Below are positions 21,586 through 33,419 of a DNA stretch of 64,000 nt, one piece after another. Position 1 is the first letter of the stretch. Every line of letters starts with the position of its first letter. Both the position numbers and the translations under genes were made by a program. The notes under the pieces were generated by a model. The model searched no databases and was not told the origin of the DNA. It saw only the letters and a list, made by a program, of their open reading frames with translations. The DNA is taken from contig NC_057921.1 of NCBI RefSeq assembly GCF_018873765.1, positions 65,275,557 through 65,339,556 of the forward strand, read 5' to 3'. Origin of the DNA: Telopea speciosissima (taxonomy: Eukaryota; Streptophyta; Magnoliopsida; Proteales; Proteaceae).

Positions 21586-24500
21586 TCAGAAGTGCTCCTT
21601 GTGGAATTCGAACCTTGTGGAGTCTTTCTGGTTGAATTCATAGCATTGCTTGTTCAGTTCTTTAGCCAAGATTGCCGCCCCACAGTAGAAGACCCCTGTT
21701 CAGGTATTCAAATATCAGTTAATAGAGCCGGTCACAGACACACATTCAAGAAGAAACCAGGTGGCCAGATGGAAAATTACTCACCAATGGTAGCATTAGG
21801 GTGCTTTGATCTGAGTCTTGAGTAGACCTTTCTCCACTTGGGCCTTCCGAAATGGGTACGAACCTGAAATTCATTCAGTTAGCAAGTAATACCAGGGTTC
21901 CAAGTATCAGAATCCTATCCGCCGATCACTACGTAACAGTATCACCAGAGACCAAGGCTGATATCGATATTGGTATTCGCCAAAAGTGGATATTTTATCT
22001 GATATAGCTGACCCATACTGATATTGATATTGATATCAATATCGGTATCGGTATCAATATCGGTATCAGTAACAGTATCAGTATCAGTATCAACATTGAT
22101 CAATCCAGATACTCTGTTTTATAACCTTGAGTGATACTGTGGTAGTAGTAAAGCAAGAGGCAAGTCCCCATACGAAGAAAGGAATCTTACTTTAGTGCCA
22201 GAAACTATGTCTACTCCATTCTTGGCGTGGTTAAGAGCTTGAACCATTGTGATGAGGGTGGAACGAGCATCACCTTCTTCATACACACTTGTCAAGTAAT
22301 TGTGCAACTCAATCACACCCTGAAAACCAAGTAGAGCTGAATTAAGAACCAACCAAGTGTTTTTGAGTTTAATTCAAGTCAAGATACATATTTCGTTTAT
22401 CTAATTTTACCTTGTTATCTAACTCAGCCACTTCATTCATTACTCCCTTGAACCAGTCAAAGGAACCTTGTTCTCTGGTTACCCAGTAGAAATAGGCATT
22501 AGTAGTTTTCAGTGACTTCCTTCCCTTGTTGCCATCGTTCTGAACATAGAGTGAATATTATTAGTTCTGCCTGCTAGAAATTGCAATTCAAGACAAACTG
22601 TAGACCAATTTATTTTCCAACAATGGTTGGATCAAGAGAAAAGTCTGGCTTGTTGTCACTAGAGAAAGAGTTACCGACAGCTCCTCTGCTTTAAACAGAT
22701 TGTTGAGCAAATCTTTGACAATACTGATGAAAGGTGTTGCACCAATTCCTTGTCCAACAAGTAGAAGAACATCATATTTGCGGTAGTCCTGAGCTGGAGC
22801 TCCATAAGGCCCGTCGATCAAGAGCTTTGGCAGACTACAAAATTCAGAAAAATTTTGTAAGAACTAAAATCACCAAATAAAGGAAAGGGAGAAGAATGGA
22901 TATTAAAAAAAAAATTGCAGAGGTGAAGTAATTCAAATCCATGTGTGGTTGTGTACCTTTTAGTGGTGGATTCGTCAACTCTAAGAAGCCCACTTTTCCC
23001 AGACTCGGGAGCTTCACAAACCTGTTCGAAGACCCTCCTTAGCTCATTTGTCCAGTCACCCAGTTGCCTAATGTGGACGCTCAAGTAGTCGTCCCCTGGT
23101 GCTGAGGTGATTGAAAATGGATGCCTGTAATACAAAATCAATTCTTCAAATTAAAAATTTTACATGAATTGTGTATTAGAACAGGGATCGAGCTCCGTTG
23201 CACAAAACGAAAGATGCTGGCTACTGTAACTTACCACTCGAATGGAGAAACAGCGGGACATTGGACGAACATGTACTGTCCACTCTTGTAGCGGAATTGG
23301 GAAGGCTTGCTCACTTGCAGGGTCAGGACTTTGCCAGGATAAATAGCAACCTGGATATATTCAAAAGAAGGAACCAATCAGGATGTGTGAAGCCATCGGA
23401 CAAAGGGCACTGTCATTGTGGCAATTTTGCGAACATGTACTATACGTTATAATTAATTACCTTCCGAAGGGGAACAGAGTAGAAGCCCGATCTGAAGAAT
23501 CTCAGGGTCCTTTCACCAGCATATAGAAGAACTGGAACGGCTATATACATCCACGTCTGCAAAGTTACAGAAAAGAGAAGGCAGAAGCGTCAGATGGATG
23601 GGCGATGAACATGTTTCATAATTCCGCATTTTAGATTCTTACCGTCTTTTGATACCAGACGTGTTCGAGGTAGAGATAGAGGCCATGGACGATGAGCAAG
23701 GCGTATACGATGACAAAGAGGTGGTGAGAATACCAAAAGGCGTTGAAGCCAGTGAGCTTGTTGAAGGGTTTGGGAAGCTTACTCCGCCTGAACCAAGTTG
23801 TGGCAAGTGTGAATGAAATTGCCATTAAGATCACCATTATAACTCCGGTTAGGGGCTCTAGGTCTTGCATTATTTGGTTGTATGTGGGCTTTTTTGAACC
23901 GAAATCTGCAGCCAAATACATTCTGTAGGCGTCTGGAGAAGACCGAATTAGCCGGGGGAAATCGCAAACAAGGTGGTCGCCGGCATGAAGAATAATACCA
24001 ATTACGATTGCTGCCGCTATCGACTGTGCAGTGTGCAACACAATCCATTTCAGAGTCAGAACCAAAGAGAAGTTTAAGCAGTACCAAAAGACCAAAAGTA
24101 AAAGCATTAGACATACCTTGTGAATGTTGATGTTGTCATCGAAGGGGAAGATTTGAGCGAGCTTGGTGGACCTGAACCAGGTAATGGTGTTTCTGCAAAC
24201 GGGAAACAGAATGATGGCCATATTCAATTTTAAGGTCTCGGCACCACCCTTGGCTACAAGGAGACAGTAACCCATGACCTGGAAAGCTGCCCTGTTCTTG
24301 TACTGAATCCATTTCCATGTGAAGAGACCAGCCATGACTCCAATCCATAAAACAAACAACCAGATTCTCTTCCAGTTCTCTTCCACGAAATAGATTGCCT
24401 TGGTACTCCATCTCTGAATTGGGCTTCTCCTCCTCAGCCCCTGTAGGTTCTGGCTCAATGCCTGGCTCGTGTAGCTCAATGCTTGGCTGTAGTTCAGGTA

Positions 24501-26845
24501 CGTATCTTTCTGGAGCAGAAGTGTCTCCAGTTGCCATAGCTGCATCGATCAACACCATCCACATCCATCATCTTCATCAAAAATTTAAAAAAAATAAAAA
24601 AAATAAAAAAACAGAAAAGGAAGAACAGGTTTTCTTCAGGGTAATCGTATCTGCCACGTAAAGGGTTGATATGGTAATTTTGGCCACTTGTCGTTGTCAA
24701 ATTTGGTAATCGATCTTGACCTACTATAATATGGTCGGACGAGCCGCACTAATAAGCTTCCAGTTTCCATTCTCCATCCAAAAACGTAAAATGAGAATAA
24801 AATGAGTGATCAGTGAGGGAAGGGAGACCCACCTCGATATAGCCAAGCTCTTCTGGATCAAGCTCCTCCATGATCAGAGATGCATACTCCTCCGCCTGCT
24901 CTTTCAGTCTCGCTAATTTATTTGCAGACGCACTTAACTCAATAATCTGTATTTCAAAAACTTACAAAAATTATTAGAATCGTTTTGAAGAACAATAATA
25001 CCGAAGAAAAAAAATCTCAACAGTGCCTTAATCGTGCGGTGCTTTCACTTCGGGCTTGAGGAAAATATGATATCCAATGGTGCCGAGCAAAGAAAAAAAC
25101 TGTATCAATCGAATTCAAACCATTGGATGAGGCATCTTTCACGTGTCGATTTATCGGCCAAATATTAAAGTACAGCAAGACGAAGGAATTGCAGAAAATT
25201 TTAATCCGATAACGGATCGTCTACAGCCTGCCCGTAACAGCCATAGCAGCGCACTAATGAGGTGCGACACAATGACTGCCTTACCCCTGCTCGGATAAGA
25301 TGTTCGAACAAGGGTAAGGTGGTCATTGCACCACGCTTCATTAGTGTGCTGCTATGACTGCTACGGGCAGGCAGGCCATAGACGATCTGGATTGTCCAAT
25401 AATACCCTTGACCTACTCTACCGAAAATGACGTTTAATAGATTCAAGAAATTTGCGTCGCCTTCCAACGATGATGGAAGTAGTAGAGAAGGCTTTTGCTT
25501 GTTCCTATCAGATTGGAATAAGTTGTCTAATCGAATTCCAATCCGATGGAAGAAAGAAGCTCCTCTCATGCGGTTTATTTCATCGAATTCATGGAGAACC
25601 TCATTATCAAAAAAAAATTCATGGAGAACCAAAATTTTTGGGGAGATTCAAGGGTGCCATCTGTCAACTTCTCTAATTCCGAAAAAAGAATTTCTCTAAT
25701 TCCCGAAACGTTTTTTTTAATGGTGATTAGTTGAAGTAGGCAGAAAGTAGGCAGAGCTTGAAGAGAAAGAAAGGAAGAGAGAGAGAGAGAGATAGAGAGG
25801 TTCAATTCAAAGAATAGACTACGTACCTCCTTCACCTCTTCTTCTCCGATTCGACCATCTTCGTTCTTGTCCACCCTGCAATTTCGGTGTAAATAATTTT
25901 GAATAAATTAATTAAGTAATGCAATAATTAAACTTTATGCAAAATTATTTTTTTTTTGTGGCCTTTTTAACATTTTTTTTAGTTTAATAACTCACATGTC
26001 GAAGAAGATTTGGAGGCGAGAATCGAAACTCTCATCTGTGATTTGTGACCAAAACTCATACAGTTCCTCTTTATTGATCTTATCGAGCTTCAACCTTCTC
26101 CTCCGGTTCAGAGCATCGAACATCTCGAGCGCAAATTCTTTAGAATCCTTCATTCCTTTTGAAACAAAAAAACAACTTGTAAGAACAAATGAGAAACATT
26201 TCATGAGATCACAGTATTGAAGGTAATGCAGAATAAAGAGAATGAAAGGTAGAGAAAACCTATGCATTGAGCAAAATCTGAGCGTTGAAGGAAACCGTCT
26301 TTGGCGAACTTTTCGAAATTGTTTTCGACTTGGCTCCATCCATCGACGCCTTTACGATTACTAATGAATCGAAGTCCTCGAAGAGCTTTCTGAGCTCCAG
26401 ATTTAGTCCGATCGAGTTCAGCTCTCTGTCGACGTAGAGCTCGAGCTGCGAGAGCTAAATCGAATCCAGAACCTGCTCCATTCTGAGACGAAGAAAAAGC
26501 TTTTCCATGACCCCAGGAGAACCTCCGAGAGATCTGCTTCGCCTTCGCCACCGCCTCCGCCTTCAACTCCTGTGAGAACTGAAGTATCCGATTCGACGTA
26601 CTTCGTATCAACGTCGGCGACCTAGACACCGATGCCGGTGTCAGATATCCACTTTTTGTGGTGTCGGACTCGATATCAAAAGCGCCGGCAGGTTCAACGC
26701 TGCGGAGGATGATGGTGTCATCATCCTTGAAATCAAGTGTCACCTCAACGTACTCCTCCGTGGCCGGCGAAGATGCGTCACTGAACGTATTCCCGGTGAG
26801 GTTGTCTGAACCCCATCGACGTTCATGCTTCGCAACCCCCCTCAT
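21586..26845 (-). CDS. RBOHF: Respiratory burst oxidase homolog (NADPH oxidase, RBOHF-like), 14 exons
   Basis: Exons by splice consensus and frame: 26845-26260, 26155-25996, 25875-25827, 24946-24833, 24539-24117, 24023-23643, 23556-23461, 23350-23235, 23124-22957, 22834-22675, 22539-22411, 22319-22191, 21863-21785, 21695-21586. They sum to 2,700 bases: 899 codons plus stop, no internal stop. The product makes apoplastic superoxide from cytosolic NADPH for stress, defence and growth signalling. The N-terminus has FVEVT-like and SRSPT motifs, the latter a phosphorylation-type site in RBOHF proteins. An EF-hand loop [12 protein letters not shown] is at residues 251-262. The ferric-reductase core has haem histidines in ILHAGDH and YSHHLF. 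The FAD motif is [14 protein letters not shown] motifs are [14 protein letters not shown] and GIGATPF; the C-terminus is FEFHKEHF. The linker before [10 protein letters not shown] is shorter than in AtRBOHF. F-type rather than E-type is my judgement. Confidence 0.93.
21895..22130. repeat. GATATCGGTATC-rich repeat in RBOH intron 12
   Basis: Low-complexity stretch of GATATTGATATC and GGTATCAATATC units with ends CCAGGGTTCCAAGTATC and CTGTTTTATAACCTTG. It belongs to the ATCGG-rich dispersed repeat type seen elsewhere and lies between the exons at 21785-21863 and 22191-22319. Confidence 0.65.
25212..25395. repeat. Palindromic element inside RBOH intron 3
   Basis: Left arm GATCGTCTACAGCCTGCCCG-TAACAGCCATAGCAGCGCAC pairs with right arm GTGTGCTGCTATGACTGCTA-CGGGCAGGC and GACGATC. 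The centre pairs TTACCCCTGCTCG with GAACAAGGGTAA and carries GGTGGTCATTGCACC. It lies between exon 3 (ends 25827) and exon 4 (starts 24946). Confidence 0.85.
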
Positions 26846-26888
26846 GATTAGATAGAAGATCGGAAATCCAAATAAACAAATGAGAAGA

Positions 26889-27173
26889 AGATATATATAT
26901 ATATATATATATAAATTATTAACTGATCGTCAGTGTTTCTCTCTCTCTGTCTCTCTCTCTCTCTCTTGTGACCTGTAAGTCACCAAGCTCGAACGTGATC
27001 GTTTTGGCTCACAAATATTTTAGAAGAAATGGATTTGTAGTCGTTAAACGCGTCGAGCATCTCTCAGAAAGGATATTTACGCGGAGGTACTGCAGCTAAA
27101 GAAAGTGCTAGAAATAGAGAGAGAGAGAGAGAAGATTTGAGTGGGAAAATGAAGAGAGAGAGAGAGAGAGGAG
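26889..27173. repeat. TA and GA/CT microsatellites upstream of RBOH
   Basis: (TA)n at about 26891-26912, CT-rich run at 26938-26967, and GAGAGA runs at 27117-27132 and 27152-27170. All lie within 330 bp upstream of the RBOH start codon, in its presumed 5' leader or core promoter. GA/CT-rich leaders are common in plant genes. Confidence 0.8.
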
Positions 27174-30100
27174 GGAAAGAGAAAAGCTAGAAAAAGACAA
27201 GTTCACAACAGGGAACCACACTGCAACAGTGCTTGTTGCAGGGGACCCAAAAAATAATTTATTCTTCTTTGGCTTCTTTTTTGTTTTCCTCTTTAGTTGG
27301 TAAACTCTTTCTTTTCCATTGCATTGATATAGAAAACGAATTCGTAAAAGAAAACACGAATTCGTTTGGATAAATGGGAAAGCAAAGTACGAATTTATAT
27401 GGAATGGGCCGGGATTTAATTGGTTTTCTCACATTTTCTGTATGGATTCCCGGGTCCACGGTTGGAACCGCCCGGTCCACCACTTCTAAGTCCTAATACT
27501 CAACTAAATTCTCAACTTGCACCAAAAATCTTGAATCCAAATGATTATTTCGTATACACTTCATTTAGGAAAGGAAAGGTATTATATACAAAAGGTATTG
27601 TATAAACACAAGTTCTAAGATTTCAGTTTCACTTCATCTTTTTAGCCTCCATTTTTTTGACTATTGACTCTCGTGACCTGCTTGTTTTCTCTTTCATACG
27701 TTCCTTTTTAAAGTCAAGATCAGATATTCTCAAGTCTCATCCAAAACTTAAAATAAAAGGGTGAACTGAACAAAATCACATTAAACTGAATTATCAAAAC
27801 CGTATATAAATAGAATGAAATGAATACTAGAAAACTGCATACGAACCGAGTGAAAACTGAACCAATTCCATTCGGTTTCGGTTTGAGGTTATGAATTACT
27901 TGAGGCTCTGTTTGGAGGTTATGAAGATTATTCAATTTAGATTCAGTTTCAATTTATACATATTGTATCTTAAATCAAACCAAAAATAAAAACTGAACCA
28001 ATTGACCTTAGTCTACTTTACAATTTGTCCAACCCTTCGTTAATGGTGGGGCACCTTCGTAGGTCTTTAATCAATATGTCAAAACTCCAGAGCTAATAAA
28101 ACGCGTTAAATCAAATCCTTTAACCTATCATATATTAGGCTAGTCTAATCTAACACCTATACATTAGATTGAAGCCATTGAATTTCTATTAGACACATAA
28201 AAAACCACCACGTACGATTCTATAACCATCGTCCTTGATGACTCTCACTCTGACAGTAGACAACCTTTTACAAAAAGCTCCACTCTCTATAATAACTACT
28301 AACACATTATCACTACTAAATTAAAATTTACTAACCAGCCAAGTTCTTTTCTCTTGAATAGAAAATGAAGTCCACATGGGCTTGAGAGTATTATTGGCTG
28401 ACAGAATCTTAATTTATTGTATAATGTGATGCAGCTGTGCAAAAGTTTAATATTATTGCCCTTACTCTCAGTTGACTATAATTAACTTCTTAAGTGGAAC
28501 ATATAAAAGATCTGCCTTTCTCTCTCTCTCTCTCTCTCTCTAAAATAAGCTAAGTTATTGAGTCACCACTCACCAGTTCATCAAAATCAAAGTCTAGGCC
28601 AAAGCTTAGTCATGATTCAGAACTTTCCTTAATAAATGTGACATGATTTGGTGGTATTTCATTATACCTTCCATGCAACATTCATTACCCTACTTCCTTG
28701 TTTGTGGATTATAAATGTATCAGGGCCTCAATTTGGTTACATATGAAGTGAGGTGAAGTAAAATTAGACTTTGATTTTTAACTTATATGTTTATTTTCCC
28801 TATGTTCTGATCCTAGTCCTACATGATTGCTATATTATTTTACATCATTTCAACTTTACACCTTATTTACATAAATAAAAAAAATTCTTATTTTTGATTT
28901 ACTTCATTTAATTAAGCTAATGAAAATGTTGTTTAATTTATTACAAATATAAGTAGAGAGCATAAGTGTTGTCGTTGAATTTTTTGGAGCTCTCTCTATC
29001 CACAACCCATGGGTTTTCTATCCCATCCTATAATTGATTGAAATGCAAATATTAAAAACAAAAAAAGGAAGCTTTTATGGTCCATGGCATTCATGTGCAA
29101 TTGCATGGACCATCTAGAATTCTAGATAAACAATAATTTTTATTTTAAAAACTATAGAGATATAAATGTGTTATTGAAGAAAACTTGCTCTTCAATCAAT
29201 CAGTGATTGGGCTTTCATTAAATCTAAGGCCGTGTTTTGTATGCATTCTTGCTATAGATTTTAAGGCTACAATGCATTTTCAAACCAAATTCTTCCTTAT
29301 TTTCTCACTTTAGAATGCATTCTAGACGCAAATTCGATTCCAAGAATTCATACTAAATAGAGCCTACGTTTGAAAAGTTCATCGAGAAAATTCTAGTATG
29401 GGCATACATAGGAATTGTCAAAATACAAGCTACACACTCCCCTCCCAATTAATATCCTTGTTCTTTGGAGCTTTTGATGGATAGATTGTCTTGTAGTACA
29501 TAAAGCATAGGAAATAATATTGCTTTATATTCATTTTTGTAAAATTCTCATACACATCCTTTTAATTACCCGTCACTAAAAATCTTCTACGTTGTTTACC
29601 AAAAAAAAATTCTTCTATGTTCTCCAGAAAAATGCATTTACATATAGGTCCCATTTTGGAAGGGCTTTCAAAATGGTGTACTATTTGCAGTCACATAGAC
29701 GATGATGTAGCAAAATCCACTGTTTTATAGAAAGGACATGGATTGAATTAACAAAATATCAAATTTCATAACCTAATTCAATCAAATACCCTCCAATGTA
29801 TAGACGTCCTCCTTGTATACGTACCTATGCACGTATTTCGATCACTTTTTCCAAAACTCAAAAAACTTGAATTTTCAGAGCTCTATTTATCACTAAGTAA
29901 AATGATGATCTAATAATAACATCCAATATAAGATAACCTGTATAAATCACAAGGTAAATGAAAGCTGAAAAAAAAAAAATTAGAAAGAAAAAAATCCCAG
30001 AACTCCTATTCGGCTGTCAAACCATCACACTAGATTGTTTACCCCCATAAAAATTAAAAAAAAAAAGTCATACTAGATGCTACGATCAATAACTTATTCA

Positions 30101-30600
30101 TGAACCCTATCCTTCCAACATCTTAGCTATAAATAATTAATTAAGTCCAATAGTAAATCTTACAAGTGGAGTGATTGTTGTTGTCATTTTTATTATTTTT
30201 CTCTTTCTCCTGCTTTGAATATGTAGGTCACGTGTAGATGATACATTTTTCAAGACAGTCATTAGTGTGATATGTAGATTCTTCCTAGTCTTTACACTAG
30301 TGTCATGGCAAACTTTCTTCGCAATAATATGACATTATTGTTAAAGAGAAATCTTGTTAAAACCTTTGTTGGTTACAACAAGGTTGTAATATTATTTTCT
30401 TACCCTTGTAGTATAATATTTTTAAATTTTTTTATTTTTATATTAAATAACTTTCTAAGACTAAAACTAGGACTACAACTTCTTTGGTAACAAATTGTTC
30501 TCATCCTTACCAAAAAAAAAACAAGAAGTTGTTCCCATTGTTTTAAAAGAAGTTTATCTCCTTTATTAAAATAGAATAATGGGTAGTGTGGAAGAGAGAA
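27174..30600. other. Intergenic, no gene seen
   Basis: AT-rich. Near 27830-28000 a CCGAAT/ATTCGGTT-rich stretch resembles hAT interior sequence. At 28520-28540 there is a (CT)n run. At about 29227-29366 GGCCGTGTTTTG and AAATAGAGCC form a weakly inverted pair, as in many plant MITEs. No coding frame supported. Confidence 0.5.
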
Positions 30601-30619
30601 ATAGTCTGCAGTCTTTCTC

Positions 30620-30701
30620 TTTGAGAAGATAAATAAGTAAAGCGTGAAACTATCGTTTCACTTTCTTCTATGAGAAGATAATAAGTAAAGCGTGAAACCA
30701 C
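30620..30701. repeat. Small tandem duplication
   Basis: GAGAAGATAAATAAGTAAAG plus CGTGAAAC is repeated about 50 bp later with a two-base deletion (GAGAAGATAATAAGTAAAGC plus GTGAAAC). Confidence 0.8.
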
Positions 30702-30709
30702 CAGGTTAG

Positions 30710-30850
30710 AGTTCCATGTGAGAGACAATCACCTGTCTTATTTTTGCCATTTTCAAGGGGAGGAGGGGGTTTTATGAAAACAAAAATAAACAGGTGATTG
30801 ACTTAGAGGTGTACGTTCACCTGCACGTACGTGCAAATGATCCATTCTCC
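30710..30850. repeat. Palindromic element, GTGAGAGCCAATCAC family
   Basis: Second copy of the 16628-16832 family, inverted. CATGTGAGAGACAATCACCTG at the left and CAGGTGATTGACTTAGAGGT-GTACGTTCACCTGCACG at the right; the centre CAAGGGGAGGAGGGGGTTTT ATG matches the complement of the other copy's centre. Confidence 0.75.
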
Positions 30851-30859
30851 CAAGCTAGT

Positions 30860-31749
30860 CACCTCACACATGATAAACCTACCAAAACTGAGTGGTAATG
30901 GAACAACTATACCATTGCTCCGGGTCTTAATGGATTTTCCCTTCACCCATGGACATGGTGAATGAAGAATCCCTTGCTAAAGGGTTTGAGTGTCTTGGAA
31001 TGGGTATCGAAAACAATGGAAGTGTCCTTATTGACTTCATACACCAAAGACAGAGTTATAATGACCCTAAATGATGATTAAACCCTCCCCTCCACAGGAA
31101 AAATGAAAACTTTCTCTTTTAGGCTGTTTCCTCCAAACGGTGGTTGTTGAGATAATGACAGTCTTGTGGTTGTTTTAATTGGTCAAGAAGTGTGAGGTGG
31201 TGGATTTGGGCCGGTTCGGATCACCTCTAGGAATCCAGAGTTGGTGGGTCTTTGACTTATGAATGTGCCGTATAATGTAATGTTCTTCTAGAAACCCCCC
31301 CCCCCCCCACCTTACCCACTCCCCTTTCAAATTCTTCGTAATTACTCTTTCTAAGTCTTAATTAATCAACGTGAAAAGAAAAAAAAAGATTCTGTTTTAT
31401 AGACAACAATTCGTTTCTGCATAAACAAGACCCAGGTTTTCCTTAAATTTGGATTATTTTCGAACCTTGTTCATGGAAGACTTGAGGGACCGAAGCCGAC
31501 CCAATTTTAGGTGGGCCAACAGCTGAAATTGTTGACTTGTCAACAATAACTTGGACAAGTCAACAAGGTGGTTTTGTCTTGTTGAGACGATACGTATCGC
31601 TTTATATATGCTACATCGAAGCCGTACGGGCGGCTATGGCAATATTACCAACTTACAACACTTTGCAATGTAGATGACCACGTGTCCATACCTCGGTTAT
31701 GTACCTAATTAGGTGCTTAGCAAATGTATTAAGGCATCAAAGACGTGAT
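30860..31749. other. Intergenic, no gene seen
   Basis: No coding frame supported. A C-run at about 31296-31309 and a local palindrome around 31537-31567 (TTGTTGACTTGTC and GACAAGTCAACAA) are the only structured sequences. Confidence 0.5.
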
Positions 31750-32462
31750 AATAACTCCCAATACCCCCTTCTAGAAAGACAACGTGAGGTAAAGGTAGAG
31801 GCAATCTTTGGGTGGTAGAAACTCAACATTGATGGCTCATCACTAGGAAATCCAGGTTTTTCAAGAGCTGGGGGTCTCATTCGCAGTCATCTTGGTGCTG
31901 TGATCAAAGCTTTTGCTTCATATCAAGGAGTTGGAACAAATTATAATGCAAAATTATCGCTCTTTTTTATAGGCATCAAGGAAGCATAGACGTTACATGC
32001 AAACAAGCTATGGGTGGAGCGCTAGAACGGCCTTTCTATAGATTTACTTAGATTGCATAACGGAATAAGGCGTGATCAGATGGTGACATCGATACTACTC
32101 TACAAATCTGCCATGGAACTTTTGACGGAAATGGTGGAAGGCACTAAAATTCCTTCAAACCATCCAATGGCGCATCACTCATTGCTTCAGAGGAGGAAAT
32201 GCTCCTACAGATTCCCTCGCAAATTATGCTGCAAGATCAAAGACTACTCAAACCTGGAATACACATCTCCAAGCTTCATAGAAAAAGATGTAAATTGGGA
32301 GGCGATGGGTCGTCCACGTCACAGATTTTTAGAATATGTTCTATTTTTTCTGAGTTTCTTGCAAGGTTGAGTAGCAGCTAAGGGTTGCTACCTTTATTGT
32401 AATTTTATCTATTTCTCATTATCAATACATACATTGCTGATCATTAACAAAAAAAAAAAAAG
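31750..32462 (+). pseudogene. LINE remnant: degraded RNase H-like domain with poly(A) tail
   Basis: Plus-strand pieces of an RNase H-like domain appear in three frames: KLNIDGSSLGNPGFSRAGGL at about 31827, SHLGAVIKAFASYQG, NGLSIDLLRLHN, and ITHCFRGGNAPTDSLANYAA near 32170-32240. The NIDGSS and HCFRxGNxxxDSLAN patterns are typical of plant L1-type elements. Stops and frameshifts break it. It ends in an A-run at about 32449-32461. The 5' border is unclear. Confidence 0.72.
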
Positions 32463-32954
32463 AGGAAAGAATCAAGAAAAGGTTTTGATATTAGATTGGA
32501 AGGTAATGGAGAGTTATAGAGTTATAGTGATTTTTCTGTCTTTTGATGTCTACGTATATTTGAGGAGTTTTTTATTTAATACCTTAAACCCCATTTGTTT
32601 GCGGTATATAGAAAAAGACTGAGAAACAAAGGATGAGAGACTTGTACGTATTTGATAGTATAGGATGAAAAAAGTGAATAAAGAAACATAGATGAATTAA
32701 AAGCTTTTATCTACTTAGGTGCCAAGCTATTTATCTCAGTCTACTCCCTCGTCCCAACTAGTTTGGTGGGATTTTGACGACAAGATGAGTCGCATGATAA
32801 GGCCCGCAACTTTCAACTTATCTTCCTTACTTTATCATTATCTTTCCTTTTTTTTAGTTTTTTTTTAGTTTTTTTGGTTTAACCCCACATGTAGGATCCA
32901 CAACTTTAATTTTCTCTCGTCTTTTTGTATCACAAACAAATGGAACCTTGGGGT

Positions 32955-33410
32955 TTTTGGTTGAACCAAGGTTCAAAATCCAGGTATCGGACTCAGAATC
33001 GATCATGATCGAAACCTTCTCGGATCGGGATTCGATCAGTTTAAATCGATTAGGATCGGTCAAAAAACCATCTAAAATCATTTTTTTATGGATCGGATCA
33101 TGTATCAGCAAGAGTTGGTGGGTGTTACGATCTCGGGATTGGATCGGCCGATATTATCTGGATCGGTTTGGTCAAAATCGATTGGTATCAGTCGGTATCG
33201 ATTAACATAATATAAAAAACTAAAGAAAACACTTAAAATTTAAAAAAATAAAAAAATATTCAGTTGGATTGGTCAAGGATCGGATCGGATCGACCGAGCC
33301 AACCGAGTTGGGCAATCCAATCACCGATCCAGTCAAACCTTATTGTATCGATCAAATCTCGGGATCGGCCTCGACCGATACCTCAAACCATGGGTTGAAC
33401 CCTCCAACAT
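32955..33410. repeat. ATCGG-rich dispersed repeat
   Basis: Dense GGATCGG and GATCGATT units between inverted ends: CCAAGGTTCAAAATCCAGGT ATCGG at the left and CCGATACCTCAAACCATGG at the right. Similar copies are at about 17930, 21895, 43325, 43735, 45675 and 63765. Non-coding. Confidence 0.7.
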
Positions 33411-33419
33411 GGTATTAGA

